Position numbers and translations under genes: made by a program. Shown here one piece after another: positions 33,239 to 42,761 of a stretch of DNA of 64,000 nt. The notes beneath the pieces were generated by a model. The model was not told where the DNA came from. It did no database searches and worked only from the letters and a program-made list of their open reading frames with translations. The stretch's first letter is position 1, and each line of letters starts with the position of its first letter. The DNA comes from Pseudomonas tensinigenes (lineage in GTDB: Bacteria > Pseudomonadota > Gammaproteobacteria > Pseudomonadales > Pseudomonadaceae), in the NCBI RefSeq assembly GCF_014268445.2, contig NZ_CP077089.1:2287501-2351500 (forward strand). Reading direction: 5' to 3'.

Positions 33239-34096
33239 TCAGTTTGAGGCTTTGAGTTTGGTCGCCTGACTGCGCCGCGAAACCGGCAGCAGTTTGGCAA
33301 TCGGTTCGGCGCTGGCAGTCTGCTGGCCGAAGTTGGCGTTGTAGGTGGCGATGATTTCACCGGCGATGGAGATGGCGATTTCCACAGGCAGTTTGCCTTT
33401 GACTTCGCCGATGCCCATCGGGCAGCGCATGCGTTGCACGACGCTGCTGTCGAAACCGCGATCACGCAAACGGTGTTCGAACTTGGCGCGTTTGGTCTTC
33501 GAACCGATCAGGCCGAAGTAGGCGAAGTCGTTGCGCTTGAGGATCGCGGCAGTGAGTTCAAGGTCGAGCTGATGGTTGTGGGTCATGACGATGCAATAAC
33601 TGCCGGCGGGCAGCTCATCGATTTCATCCACAGGCTCTTCGGCGACGATTTTACGCACGCCGTGCGAGATCTGTTCGGGGAATTCGGACTCGCGCGAATC
33701 GATCCAGCGCACCCGGCAGGGCAGGCTGGCAAGCAGCGGCACGAGGGCGCGGCCAACGTGACCGGCACCGAACACAGCGATCTGCGCCTGCACCTGGCCC
33801 ATCGGTTCGAACAGCAACACGGTGGCGCCACCGCAGCACTGGCCCAGGCTGGCGCCGAGGCTGAAGCGCTCCAGGTGGGTGTCCTGCTTACCGCTGGCGA
33901 GCATCTCGCGGGCGATCTGCATGGCTTTGTATTCCAGATGCCCGCCACCGATGGTGTCGAAACTCTGGTGAGCGCTGATGACCATTTTCGAGCCGGCGTT
34001 GCGTGGCGTCGAGCCGAGTTCTTCGATGATCGTCACCAGCACACAGGGTTCGCCCTGGTTCTGCAGGTCGGCGAGGGCGTCGATCCAGTTGTACAT
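33239..34096 (-). CDS. xdhC: Xanthine dehydrogenase accessory protein XdhC
   Basis: This 285-residue protein binds the molybdenum cofactor, promotes its sulfuration and inserts it into XdhB. The N-terminal XdhC/CoxF domain (MYNWIDALADLQNQGEPCVL, GSTPRNAGSKM, GGGHLEY, QCCGGATVLLFEP) is followed by a Rossmann domain (VFGAGHVGRALVPLLASL, YFGLIGSKTKRAKF, CPMGIGEVKGKLPVEIAISI). The start has AGGGGTGA upstream. It is separated from xdhB by a REP pair. Confidence 0.95.
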   Translation of the reverse strand: MYNWIDALADLQNQGEPCVLVTIIEELGSTPRNAGSKMVISAHQSFDTIGGGHLEYKAMQIAREMLASGKQDTHLERFSLGASLGQCCGGATVLLFEPMGQVQAQIAVFGAGHVGRALVPLLASLPCRVRWIDSRESEFPEQISHGVRKIVAEEPVDEIDELPAGSYCIVMTHNHQLDLELTAAILKRNDFAYFGLIGSKTKRAKFEHRLRDRGFDSSVVQRMRCPMGIGEVKGKLPVEIAISIAGEIIATYNANFGQQTASAEPIAKLLPVSRRSQATKLKASN

Positions 34097-34130
34097 AGTT
34101 CACCCCTACAACATCGTTGTTTGTTCGGGC

Positions 34131-34222
34131 CTCTTCGCGAGCAGGCTCGCTCCCACATTTGGATTTGTACAAGTCCAACAGTCAGCACAAATCCCTGTGG
34201 GAGCGAGCCTGCTCGCGAATGG
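34131..34222. repeat. REP pair, type A, inside the xdh operon
   Basis: Two inverted copies of the core sit in the 139-bp gap between xdhB and xdhC, which are otherwise co-directional operon genes. Confidence 0.92.
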
Positions 34223-34235
34223 CCGCGCCTCGGTC

Positions 34236-36635
34236 CTAAAGCGGAGCCAACTCGGTTTCAGCTTCAACGGCTTTCACCGCTTTCAACTGCCGCATCTGCT
34301 CACACCCCCACAACACCCGCTCCGGCGTCGCCGGCGCATCGATCTGCGGCTGATGCTTGTAGTCACCGAGGCTCGCCACTGCATCCTTGATCGCACACCA
34401 CGAGGCAATCCCGAGCATGAACGGCGGTTCACCGACAGCCTTGGAATGGAACACCGTGTCTTCCGGGTTCTTGCGGTTTTCCACCAGCTTCACTCGCAGG
34501 TCGAGCGGCATGTCCGCCACGGCCGGGATCTTGTAGCTGGCCGGGCCGTTGGTCATCAGCTTGCCTTTGTTGTTCCAGACCAGCTCTTCCATGGTCAGCC
34601 AGCCCATGCCCTGAATGAAACCACCCTCGACCTGACCGATGTCGATCGACGGGTTCAGCGAGGCGCCGACATCGTGAAGAATGTCGGTACGCAGCATCTT
34701 GTACTCGCCGGTCAGGGTGTCGACGATGACTTCGCAGCACGCCGCGCCGAAGGCGAAGTAGTAGAACGGACGCCCACGCGCCTGGCTGCGGTCGTAATAG
34801 ATTTTCGGGGTCTTGTAGAAGCCGGTGCTCGACAGCGACACCTGATTGAAATACGCCTGCTGGATCAGCGCTTCAAAGGTCAGGATGTGGTCGCGAACCC
34901 GCACGTGGCCGTTGTGGAATTCAACGTCTTCTTCAGTGACTTTGTAGTGCCGCGCAGCGAATTCGATCAGGCGTTTCTTGATGATTTCCGCCGCGTTCTG
35001 CGCCGCTTTACCGTTCAGGTCAGCACCGCTGGAGGCCGCTGTCGGCGAGGTGTTTGGCACCTTGTCGGTGTTGGTCGCGGTGATCTGCACACGGTCGATT
35101 TCCACCTGAAACACTTCGGCCACGACCTGCGCGACTTTGGTGTTCAGGCCCTGGCCCATTTCTGTGCCGCCATGGTTCAAGTGGATGCTGCCGTCGGTGT
35201 AGATGTGGATCAGCGCGCCGGCCTGGTTCAAGAAGCTGGCGGTAAAGGAAATACCGAATTTCACTGGGGTCAGCGCCAGGCCTTTTTTCAGGATCGGACT
35301 GTTGGCGTTGTAGCGACGGATCGCTTCGCGGCGTTCGTGATACTGGCTGCTTTCTTCCAGTTCGGCGGTCATCTCTTCGAGCATGTTGTGCTCGACGGTC
35401 TGGTAGTAATGGGTGACGTTGCGCTCGGTTTTGCCGTAGTAGTTGGCCTTGCGCACCGCGAGCGGGTCGAGTTGCAGGTGACGGGCAATCGCGTCCATCA
35501 CTTCTTCGATCGTGACCATGCCTTGCGGGCCACCGAAACCACGGTAAGCGGTGTTCGACGCGGTGTTGGTCTTGCAGCGGTGACCGTTGATGGTCGCGTC
35601 GCCGAGGTAGTACGAGTTGTCCGAGTGGAACATCGCGCGGTCAACGATCGACGCGGACAGGTCCGGCGAACAGCCGCAGTTGCCGGCCAGGTCCATGTTG
35701 ATCCCGTGCAGGCGCCCGGTGCTGTCGAAGCCGACGTCGTATTCGACGTAGAACGGGTGACGCTTGCCGGTCATCAGCATGTCTTCGACGCGCGGCAGGC
35801 GCATCTTCGTTGGCTGGCCGGTGAGGTGCGCAACCACCGCGCACAGGCAGGCCGGGCTGGCCGCCTGAGTTTCCTTGCCACCGAAACCACCGCCCATGCG
35901 GCGCATGTCGACGACGATTTTGTTCATCGACACATCGAGCACTTCGGCGACCAGTTTCTGCACTTCGGTCGGGTTCTGAGTCGAGCAGTAAACGATCATG
36001 CCGCCGTCTTCGGTGGGCATCACCGAGGAGATTTGCGTCTCCAAGTAGAAGTGCTCCTGACCACCAATGTGCAGCGTGCCTTGAATGCGGTGTTCAGCCG
36101 TTGCCAGCGCAGAAGCCGAATCGCCGCGCTGGTGGGTGTGGCTGTCGAGGACGAAGTGGCGTTTGCGCAGCGCTTCAACCACGTCGAGCACGGGCTCAAG
36201 GTCTTCGTATTCAATGATCGCGGCCATCGCGGCTTTGCGCGCGGTTTCCAGATCTTTCGCGGCCACGGCGAGCACCGGTTGACCGACGAATTGCACGTCA
36301 TCGATGGCCAGCAGCGGGTCGCCCGGCATCAGCGGGCCGATGTCTTTCAGGCCCGGCACGTCTTCGTGGGTGATGGCGATGCGCACGCCTTCGAAGGCGT
36401 AGCACGGCGAGGTGTCGATGCTGATGATTTTCGCGTGGGCGCGGTCCGACATGCGTGCATACAGGTGCAGCTGGTTGGGAAATTCCAGACGGTCATCGAT
36501 GTACTGCGCTTCACCGGACACATGCTTGGCGGCGCTGTCGTGCTTGACGCTGCGGCCGACACCTGTGGTCAGATCCTTGGCGAACAATTCAGCCAGTTCA
36601 GCCTGGGTTTTTTCTACGCCGTGATGGTTAGACAT
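34236..36635 (-). CDS. xdhB: Xanthine dehydrogenase, molybdopterin-binding subunit
   Basis: This 799-residue large subunit holds the molybdenum cofactor and the hypoxanthine/xanthine site. Recognisable parts are GRSVKHDSAAKHVSGEAQYIDD at the start, GGFGGKETQA (about 250), the arginine-bearing TAYRGFGGPQG (about 370), GGTEMGQGLNTKVAQV (about 490) and the late KAVGEPPFMLG containing the catalytic Glu. It pairs with XdhA, whose stop overlaps its start by 8 bases. Length is standard for bacterial XdhB. Confidence 0.96.
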   Translation of the reverse strand: MSNHHGVEKTQAELAELFAKDLTTGVGRSVKHDSAAKHVSGEAQYIDDRLEFPNQLHLYARMSDRAHAKIISIDTSPCYAFEGVRIAITHEDVPGLKDIGPLMPGDPLLAIDDVQFVGQPVLAVAAKDLETARKAAMAAIIEYEDLEPVLDVVEALRKRHFVLDSHTHQRGDSASALATAEHRIQGTLHIGGQEHFYLETQISSVMPTEDGGMIVYCSTQNPTEVQKLVAEVLDVSMNKIVVDMRRMGGGFGGKETQAASPACLCAVVAHLTGQPTKMRLPRVEDMLMTGKRHPFYVEYDVGFDSTGRLHGINMDLAGNCGCSPDLSASIVDRAMFHSDNSYYLGDATINGHRCKTNTASNTAYRGFGGPQGMVTIEEVMDAIARHLQLDPLAVRKANYYGKTERNVTHYYQTVEHNMLEEMTAELEESSQYHERREAIRRYNANSPILKKGLALTPVKFGISFTASFLNQAGALIHIYTDGSIHLNHGGTEMGQGLNTKVAQVVAEVFQVEIDRVQITATNTDKVPNTSPTAASSGADLNGKAAQNAAEIIKKRLIEFAARHYKVTEEDVEFHNGHVRVRDHILTFEALIQQAYFNQVSLSSTGFYKTPKIYYDRSQARGRPFYYFAFGAACCEVIVDTLTGEYKMLRTDILHDVGASLNPSIDIGQVEGGFIQGMGWLTMEELVWNNKGKLMTNGPASYKIPAVADMPLDLRVKLVENRKNPEDTVFHSKAVGEPPFMLGIASWCAIKDAVASLGDYKHQPQIDAPATPERVLWGCEQMRQLKAVKAVEAETELAPL

Positions 36636-38082
36636 AAGCGGTCACCCGAGTCTCGATGTGCGGTGTTTGCAGTTCGATGAAGTATTTGCGCAGCAGGTTC
36701 TGCGCGCTGAGCAGGCGATATTCCTTGCTGGCGCGGAAGTCCGAGAGTGGCGTGAAGTCTTCGGCCAGTGCAGCGCAGGCGCGTTCGATCACGGTGTTGT
36801 TGAACGGTGCACCGATCAGCACGGCCTCGCAGTGGGCGGCGCGTTTCGGGATCGCGGCCATGCCGCCGAAGGCGACGCGGGCATCGGTGATCACACCGTT
36901 TTCGACGCGCAGGTTGAATGCGGCGCAGACGGCGGAGATGTCATCGTCCAGACGCTTGGAGACTTTGTAGGCGCGGAACAACTGCTCGGCGCTGGCGCGT
37001 GGGACGATGATCTTCTCGATGAACTCGCTTTCCTGACGGGCCGTGACTTTGTAATCGATGAAGTAATCTTCCAGGTTCAGGGTGCGGCGGGTTTCGCCTT
37101 TGCACAGCACGACTTGCGCGCCGAGGGCGATCAGCAGCGGTGGCGAATCACCGATTGGCGAGGCGTTGCCGATGTTGCCGCCGAGGGTGCCCTGATTGCG
37201 GATTTGCAGCGAGGCGAAGCGGTGCAGCAATTCGCCGAAGTCCGGGTACTCGGCGTTCAACGCTTCGTAGCAGTCGGAGAGGGCGGTGGCGGCGCCGATT
37301 TCGATGCGGTCTTCGAAGGTGTCGATGCGCTTCATTTCCGCGACGTTGCCGACGTAGATCATCACCGGCAGGGTGCGGTGGAACTGGGTGACTTCCAGTG
37401 CCAAGTCGGTGCCGCCGGCGAGCAGGCGTGCTTGTGGATAAGCGTCGTAGAGATCGGCCAGATCAGCGACGGTCAGCGGCACCAGGCAGCGCTTGTCGCC
37501 GCTGTTGAGTTCGCCGATATCGGTCGGGGCGATGGCTTTGAGGCGGGCGATGGTCTCCGCTTCGCGGGCATCGAACTGATCCGCTTGCTTGCCGCAGCAG
37601 GATTGCTCGGCAGCCGCCAGAATCGGCCGGTAGCCGGTGCAGCGGCAGAGGTTGCCGGCCAGCGCTTCGTGGGCCTTGGCCTGATCCGGTGCATCGCTGT
37701 TCTTCTGCAGGGCGAACAGCGACATGACGAAACCGGGGGTGCAGAAGCCGCACTGCGAGCCATGGCACTCGACCATGGCTTTCTGCACGCTGTGCAGTTC
37801 GCCTTGGTGTTTGAGGTCTTCGACGCTGATCAGTTGTTTGCCGTGCAGCGACGAAACAAAGGTCAGGCATGAGTTGAGGCTGCGATAGCGAATGTGCTCG
37901 CGGCCAGCGTCATCCGTTTGCAACTCGCCGACCACCACGGTGCAGGCGCCGCAGTCACCGCTGGCGCAACCTTCTTTGGTGCCGGACTTGCCCACGTGTT
38001 CACGCAGGTAATTGAGCACAGTCAGATTCGGGTCCAGGGCGTGCTCGCTACGGAGTTCCTGGTTAAGTAAAAACTGGATCAC
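36628..38082 (-). CDS. xdhA: Xanthine dehydrogenase small subunit (FeS and FAD)
   Basis: This 484-residue subunit carries two [2Fe-2S] clusters and FAD and passes electrons to NAD. The N-terminal plant-type cluster is KEGCASGDCGACTVVVGE. The second is HGSQCGFCTPGF with GNLCRCTGYRP. The FAD domain has LLAGGTDLALEVTQFHR and GTLGGNIGNASPIGDSPP. It is the first gene of the xdhABC-guaD operon and is divergent from the GntR gene at 38351. Confidence 0.96.
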   Translation of the reverse strand: MIQFLLNQELRSEHALDPNLTVLNYLREHVGKSGTKEGCASGDCGACTVVVGELQTDDAGREHIRYRSLNSCLTFVSSLHGKQLISVEDLKHQGELHSVQKAMVECHGSQCGFCTPGFVMSLFALQKNSDAPDQAKAHEALAGNLCRCTGYRPILAAAEQSCCGKQADQFDAREAETIARLKAIAPTDIGELNSGDKRCLVPLTVADLADLYDAYPQARLLAGGTDLALEVTQFHRTLPVMIYVGNVAEMKRIDTFEDRIEIGAATALSDCYEALNAEYPDFGELLHRFASLQIRNQGTLGGNIGNASPIGDSPPLLIALGAQVVLCKGETRRTLNLEDYFIDYKVTARQESEFIEKIIVPRASAEQLFRAYKVSKRLDDDISAVCAAFNLRVENGVITDARVAFGGMAAIPKRAAHCEAVLIGAPFNNTVIERACAALAEDFTPLSDFRASKEYRLLSAQNLLRKYFIELQTPHIETRVTAYV

Positions 38083-38140
38083 GGAAGGCCTCGCAGACTC
38101 ATTATTGTTGTTAACCGACGTGAACCGAATTTAGCAGGTC

Positions 38141-38235
38141 TGACTTTTCGGTCAATGGTTTTCTGACTTAAAGGTCAGGAAAAAGCATTTCGTCGATCAA
38201 CAACGTGTCTATTCATTATTGACCTTCATCGGTCA
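38141..38235. promoter_or_regulatory. Three TGAC...GTCA palindromes in the xdhA/gntR control region
   Basis: TGACTTTTCGGTCA (38141-38154) and TGACTTAAAGGTCA (38164-38177) share the form TGAC-N6-GTCA; their centres are 23 bp apart. TGACCTTCATCGGTCA (38220-38235) is a third, with an 8-bp spacer. The first two also share flanking TCTGACTT. They are likely operators for one of the two GntR-type regulators. No gene lies in this 268-bp gap. Confidence 0.6.
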
Positions 38236-38350
38236 CCCTGCTTTTTTGCGGGAATCGTGCCAAAAACCGCTGAGTGGGCACTCCGCCATGACCGTGCATT
38301 TGCGCTACACTGCGCCGCTTGTGCAGATCGATAGAGTTTGAAGGACAACC

Positions 38351-39010
38351 ATGACGTTCAAGGCGCCGGACAGCCTCGCCGAGCAAATCGCTCACCACCT
38401 CGCCGAACGCATCATTCGTGGCGAAATGAAGCCGGGAGAGCGCATCCAGGAACAGAAGGTCACGCTTGCGCTCAATGTCAGCCGCGGTTCGGTCCGCGAA
38501 GCCTTGCTGATCCTCGAGCGCCGTCACCTGATCGCGATCCTGCCGCGTCGTGGTGCGCACGTCACCGAACTGACGCCGCACAAGGTGCAGAGCCTGTGCA
38601 CGCTGATGAGCGAGTTGTACATCCTGCTCGGCAACTCGGTGGCCAATGGCTGGCAAGTGCAGTCGGACATGGCGCCGTTCGTGCAGATCCAGCAGCGCCT
38701 GACCGCCAGCTACGAGCGTCAGGACATCCGCAGCTTCGTCGACGACAGCTTCAGCGTGATGCGCGCCGCCTATCCGTTCGCCAACAATCCGTATCTGCAA
38801 GAGACCGTCGAGAACCTGCAACCGGCCATGAGCCGCGCCTACTTCCTCGCCCTCGAACAGCGCAAGGCCTCAATGAGCGAGTTTCTCGAACTGTTCGAAC
38901 GCTTGCTCGCCGCCGTACTCGCCCGTGATTTGCCGCAGATCCGCATCGTGCTGACGGCGTATGCCCAGCGCAGCTGCGATCTGGTGGTCTCCGCGCTGAC
39001 GGTTGCCTAA
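38351..39010 (+). CDS. GntR family regulator, FCD subfamily
   Basis: This 219-residue regulator has a winged helix at about 8-75 (SLAEQIAHHLAERIIRGEMK, QKVTLALNVSRGSVREALLI) and an all-helical C-terminal ligand domain. The ATG follows AAGGACAACC. It is divergent from xdhA and 2 bases ahead of smc, an arrangement also known in P. aeruginosa. Its target may be xdhA through the TGAC/GTCA palindromes, but the close coupling to smc is unexplained. Confidence 0.9.
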   Translation: MTFKAPDSLAEQIAHHLAERIIRGEMKPGERIQEQKVTLALNVSRGSVREALLILERRHLIAILPRRGAHVTELTPHKVQSLCTLMSELYILLGNSVANGWQVQSDMAPFVQIQQRLTASYERQDIRSFVDDSFSVMRAAYPFANNPYLQETVENLQPAMSRAYFLALEQRKASMSEFLELFERLLAAVLARDLPQIRIVLTAYAQRSCDLVVSALTVA

Positions 39011-39012
39011 GC

Positions 39013-42000
39013 GTGCGGCTCAAGTGCATCAAACTGGCGGGATTCAAATCCTTCGTCGACCCGACCACGGTGAACTTCCCCAGTAACATGGCGGCAGTCG
39101 TCGGGCCGAACGGTTGCGGCAAGTCGAACATCATCGACGCCGTACGCTGGGTGATGGGCGAGAGTTCGGCGAAGAACCTGCGTGGCGAGTCGATGACCGA
39201 CGTCATCTTCAACGGCTCAACCAGCCGCAAACCGGTGAGTCAGGCCAGCATCGAGCTGGTCTTCGATAACTCCGACGGCACGCTGCTGGGCGAGTACGCG
39301 GCCTACGCGGAAATCTCGATTCGCCGCAAAGTCACCCGCGACAGCCAGACCACGTATTACCTCAACGGCACCAAATGCCGGCGTCGCGATATCACCGATA
39401 TCTTCCTCGGCACCGGTCTGGGCCCGCGCAGTTATTCGATCATCGAGCAGGGGATGATCTCCAAGCTGATCGAATCCAAACCTGAAGACCTGCGTAACTT
39501 CATCGAAGAAGCGGCCGGCATCTCGAAATATAAAGAGCGCCGCCGCGAGACCGAAAACCGCATCCGCCGCACTCACGAAAACCTCGCGCGTCTGACTGAC
39601 CTGCGTGATGAGCTCGAGCGTCAACTTGAGCGCCTGCACCGTCAGGCCGAAGCGGCGAAGAAGTATCAGGAATTCAAAGCCGAAGAACGCCAGCTGAAGG
39701 CGCAACTGTCGGCCTTGCGCTGGCAGGATCTCAACGATCAGGTCGGCCAGCGCGAGTCGATCATCGGCACGCAGGAAGTCAGTTTCGAAGCGCTGGTCGC
39801 CGAACAGCGCAATGCCGACGCGGCTATCGAGCGCTTGCGCGACGGTCACCATGACCTGTCCGAGCGCTTCAATCTGGTGCAGGGGCGCTTCTATTCGGTC
39901 GGCGGCGACATCGCCCGGGTCGAGCAAAGTATCCAGCACGGCCAGCAGCGTCTGCGGCAGTTGCAGGACGATCTGAAAGAAGCCGAGCGCGCCCGCCTCG
40001 AAACCGAATCGCACCTGGGCCACGACCGCACGTTGCTGCTGACCCTCGGCGAAGAGCTGGACATGCTCACCCCTGAGCAGGAAGTCACCAGCGCTGCCGC
40101 TGAAGAAGCCGCTGCTGCGCTGGAAGATTCCGAATCGGTCATGCACGGCTGGCAGGAGCAGTGGGACGCCTTCAACCTGACCGCCGCCGAACCGCGCCGT
40201 CAGGCCGAAGTGCAGCAATCGCGCATCCAGCAGCTGGAAACCAGCATGGAGCGGCTGGCTGACCGGCAAAAGCGTCTTGGCGAAGAGCGCGCGTTGCTCT
40301 CGGCCGACCCGGAAGATGCGGCGATCATGGAGCTCAACGAGCAGCTCGCCGAGTCCGAAGCGACCCTCGAAGATTTGCAGACCAGCGAAGAAGCGCAGGT
40401 CGAAAAACTCGAACAACTGCGACAGGAATTGCAGCAGGCGTTGACCGCGCAACAACAGGCACAGGGCGATTTGCAGCGCCTCAATGGTCGTCTCGCATCC
40501 CTTGAAGCCTTGCAGCAAGCCGCGCTCGACCCGGGCACCGGCACTGCCGAGTGGCTGAAGGAACACAACCTCGCCGAGCGTCCGCGCCTGGCCGAAGGCC
40601 TGAAGGTTGAGGCCGGTTGGGAACTGGCGGTGGAAACCGTGCTCGGCGCCGATCTGCAAGCGGTGCTGGTCGACGACTTCAGCGGCTTCGATTTGTCCGG
40701 ATTCACCCAAGGCGATTTGCGCCTGCTCAGCCCGGCCAGCGATGGCGTGCGCGTCGCCGGCAGCTTGCTCGATAAGGTCGATGCGCAAATCGATCTGTCA
40801 CCGTGGCTCGGTCAGGTCAAACCGGTCGACAGCCTCGAGCAGGCCTTGGCCTTGCGCGGGCAATTGAGCGCCGGCGAGAGCCTGATCAGCCGTGACGGTT
40901 ACTGGGTCGGTCGGCACTTTTTACGCGTGCGTCGAGCCAGCGAAGCGGAAAGCGGCATGCTCGCCCGGGGCCAGGAAATCGAAGCGCTGCACCTCGAGCG
41001 CGAAGAGAAAGAAGCCACAGTCGAGGCCATGGAAACCCGTCTGCAAACCCTGCGCGCGCAACAGCGTCAGCAGGAAAACGGCCGCGAACATTTGCGTCGT
41101 TTGCTGCAAGACGAAGCGCGCCAGCAAGGCGAGTTGAAAGCACAGCTGTCCGCTGGCAAAGCCAAGGCCGAACAGTTGACGTTGCGTCGTACCCGTCTTG
41201 ATGAAGAGCTGGTCGAACTCGGCGAGCAACGCGAACTCGAGCACGAACAGATCGGCGAAGCGCGCATGCAATTGCAGGACGCGCTGGACGCCATGGCGCT
41301 GGACACCGAGCAGCGCGAATTGCTGTTGGCCCAACGTGACAGTCTGCGCGAACGCCTTGACCGGGTGCGTCAGGAAGCACGGCAGCACAAGGATCACGCC
41401 CATCAATTAGCCGTACGCCTCGGCTCGTTGCGCGCGCAGCACGACTCCACGCGTCAGGCGCTGGAGCGTCTGGAAATGCAGGCCGAGCGCCTCACTGAAA
41501 AGCGCGAACAGTTGAGTCTGAATCTGGAGGAGGGCGAGGCACCGCTGGAAGAGCTGCGCCTGAAACTCGAAGAGTTGCTCGATAAGCGCATGACCGTCGA
41601 CGAAGAACTCAAGACCGCGCAGATCGCCCTCGAAGACGCCGACCGCGAATTGCGCGACGCGGAAAAGCGCCGGACTCAGGCTGAGCAGCAATCGCAGTTG
41701 ATTCGTGGCCAGCTCGAACAGCAACGCATGGAATGGCAAGCCCTGACCGTGCGCCGCAAGGCTCTACAGGATCAATTGCTCGAAGACGGCTACGATCTCA
41801 ACGGCGTGCTCGCGACATTAACCGCGCAAGCCAGTGAACGCGAAGCCGAAGAAGAACTCGAACGCATCAACGCGCGAATTCAGCGCCTGGGTGCGATCAA
41901 CCTCGCCGCCATCGACGAATACACGCAACAATCCGAGCGTAAACGTTATCTGGATGCGCAGGACGCCGATCTGGTCGAAGCACTGGAGACCCTGGAAAAC

Positions 42001-42501
42001 GTCATTCGCAAGATCGACAAGGAAACCCGTAATCGCTTCAAAGATACCTTTGATCAGATCAATGGCGGTTTACAGGCACTTTTTCCAAAAGTTTTCGGTG
42101 GTGGACGGGCGTATTTGGAACTGACGGGCGAAGATCTACTCGATACAGGGGTAACGATCATGGCGCAGCCGCCAGGGAAGAAGAACAGCACCATCCATTT
42201 GCTCTCCGGTGGGGAAAAAGCCCTGACCGCGCTGGCACTGGTTTTTGCCATCTTCAAATTGAACCCGGCGCCGTTCTGCATGCTCGATGAGGTTGACGCG
42301 CCACTGGATGACGCTAACGTTGGACGCTACGCACGCTTGGTCAAAGAGATGTCGCAGACCGTGCAGTTCATCTATATCACCCACAACAAGATCGCCATGG
42401 AAATGGCCGAGCAGTTGATGGGCGTGACGATGCATGAACCGGGTTGTTCGCGACTGGTAGCCGTGGATGTCGAGGAGGCGATGGCGATGGTGGACGCCTA
42501 G
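39013..42501 (+). CDS. smc: Chromosome segregation ATPase Smc
   Basis: This 1162-residue SMC protein has an N-terminal Walker A (VGPNGCGKSN, residues 30-39). Long coiled coils (about 165-500 and 665-1000) flank a hinge (about 505-660). The C-terminal head carries the ABC signature LSGGEKALTALAL (about 1062) and Walker B FCMLDEVDAPLDD (about 1087). It starts with GTG, 2 bases after the GntR stop codon, so translation is probably coupled to that gene. Pseudomonas has both Smc-ScpAB and MksBEF; this one is the canonical Smc. The scp genes are not in the window. Confidence 0.97.
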   Translation: MRLKCIKLAGFKSFVDPTTVNFPSNMAAVVGPNGCGKSNIIDAVRWVMGESSAKNLRGESMTDVIFNGSTSRKPVSQASIELVFDNSDGTLLGEYAAYAEISIRRKVTRDSQTTYYLNGTKCRRRDITDIFLGTGLGPRSYSIIEQGMISKLIESKPEDLRNFIEEAAGISKYKERRRETENRIRRTHENLARLTDLRDELERQLERLHRQAEAAKKYQEFKAEERQLKAQLSALRWQDLNDQVGQRESIIGTQEVSFEALVAEQRNADAAIERLRDGHHDLSERFNLVQGRFYSVGGDIARVEQSIQHGQQRLRQLQDDLKEAERARLETESHLGHDRTLLLTLGEELDMLTPEQEVTSAAAEEAAAALEDSESVMHGWQEQWDAFNLTAAEPRRQAEVQQSRIQQLETSMERLADRQKRLGEERALLSADPEDAAIMELNEQLAESEATLEDLQTSEEAQVEKLEQLRQELQQALTAQQQAQGDLQRLNGRLASLEALQQAALDPGTGTAEWLKEHNLAERPRLAEGLKVEAGWELAVETVLGADLQAVLVDDFSGFDLSGFTQGDLRLLSPASDGVRVAGSLLDKVDAQIDLSPWLGQVKPVDSLEQALALRGQLSAGESLISRDGYWVGRHFLRVRRASEAESGMLARGQEIEALHLEREEKEATVEAMETRLQTLRAQQRQQENGREHLRRLLQDEARQQGELKAQLSAGKAKAEQLTLRRTRLDEELVELGEQRELEHEQIGEARMQLQDALDAMALDTEQRELLLAQRDSLRERLDRVRQEARQHKDHAHQLAVRLGSLRAQHDSTRQALERLEMQAERLTEKREQLSLNLEEGEAPLEELRLKLEELLDKRMTVDEELKTAQIALEDADRELRDAEKRRTQAEQQSQLIRGQLEQQRMEWQALTVRRKALQDQLLEDGYDLNGVLATLTAQASEREAEEELERINARIQRLGAINLAAIDEYTQQSERKRYLDAQDADLVEALETLENVIRKIDKETRNRFKDTFDQINGGLQALFPKVFGGGRAYLELTGEDLLDTGVTIMAQPPGKKNSTIHLLSGGEKALTALALVFAIFKLNPAPFCMLDEVDAPLDDANVGRYARLVKEMSQTVQFIYITHNKIAMEMAEQLMGVTMHEPGCSRLVAVDVEEAMAMVDA

Positions 42502-42505
42502 CGGC

Positions 42506-42576
42506 GCAGCTTCGAGCGACAAGCTTTGAGCTACAAGCTAGAAGCTTAGGGCTCGAAGCCTGAGCGAAGCGAGCCC
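42506..42576. repeat. AGCTT/AAGCT-rich inverted repeats after smc
   Basis: Interleaved AGCTT, AAGCT and GAGCTACAAGCT units and a GGGCTCG/CGAGCCC pair fill the first bases of the 260-bp gap before zipA. This kind of sequence is common downstream of Pseudomonas genes. The rest of the gap holds the zipA promoter and the short palindrome GGTTT-N9-AAACC (42704-42722). Confidence 0.5.
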
Positions 42577-42761
42577 ACAATTTGCGCAGCGATTTCGACA
42601 GACGGTGTAAAGTTGTCTTTGGTCGTGCTAGTTTAATGTCAATTTTTCGTATACGTGGGCAAAACGCCTGTCAGAACATAGAGTTGGCGCCACGTTTTAA
42701 AGCGGTTTGCACAATGTAAACCCCTTATTTTTCAGCATTTTTTATAGAGGCACGGGATTAC

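Noticed and set aside
33978..36680. Plus-strand frame of 900 codons opposite xdhB and xdhC
   Set aside because: It runs through a REP pair and two confident genes. Its product is His/Val/Asp-rich with no motif.
42704..42722. GGTTT-N9-AAACC as an operator of zipA
   Set aside because: The arms are only five bases long in an AT-rich stretch, which is expected by chance.
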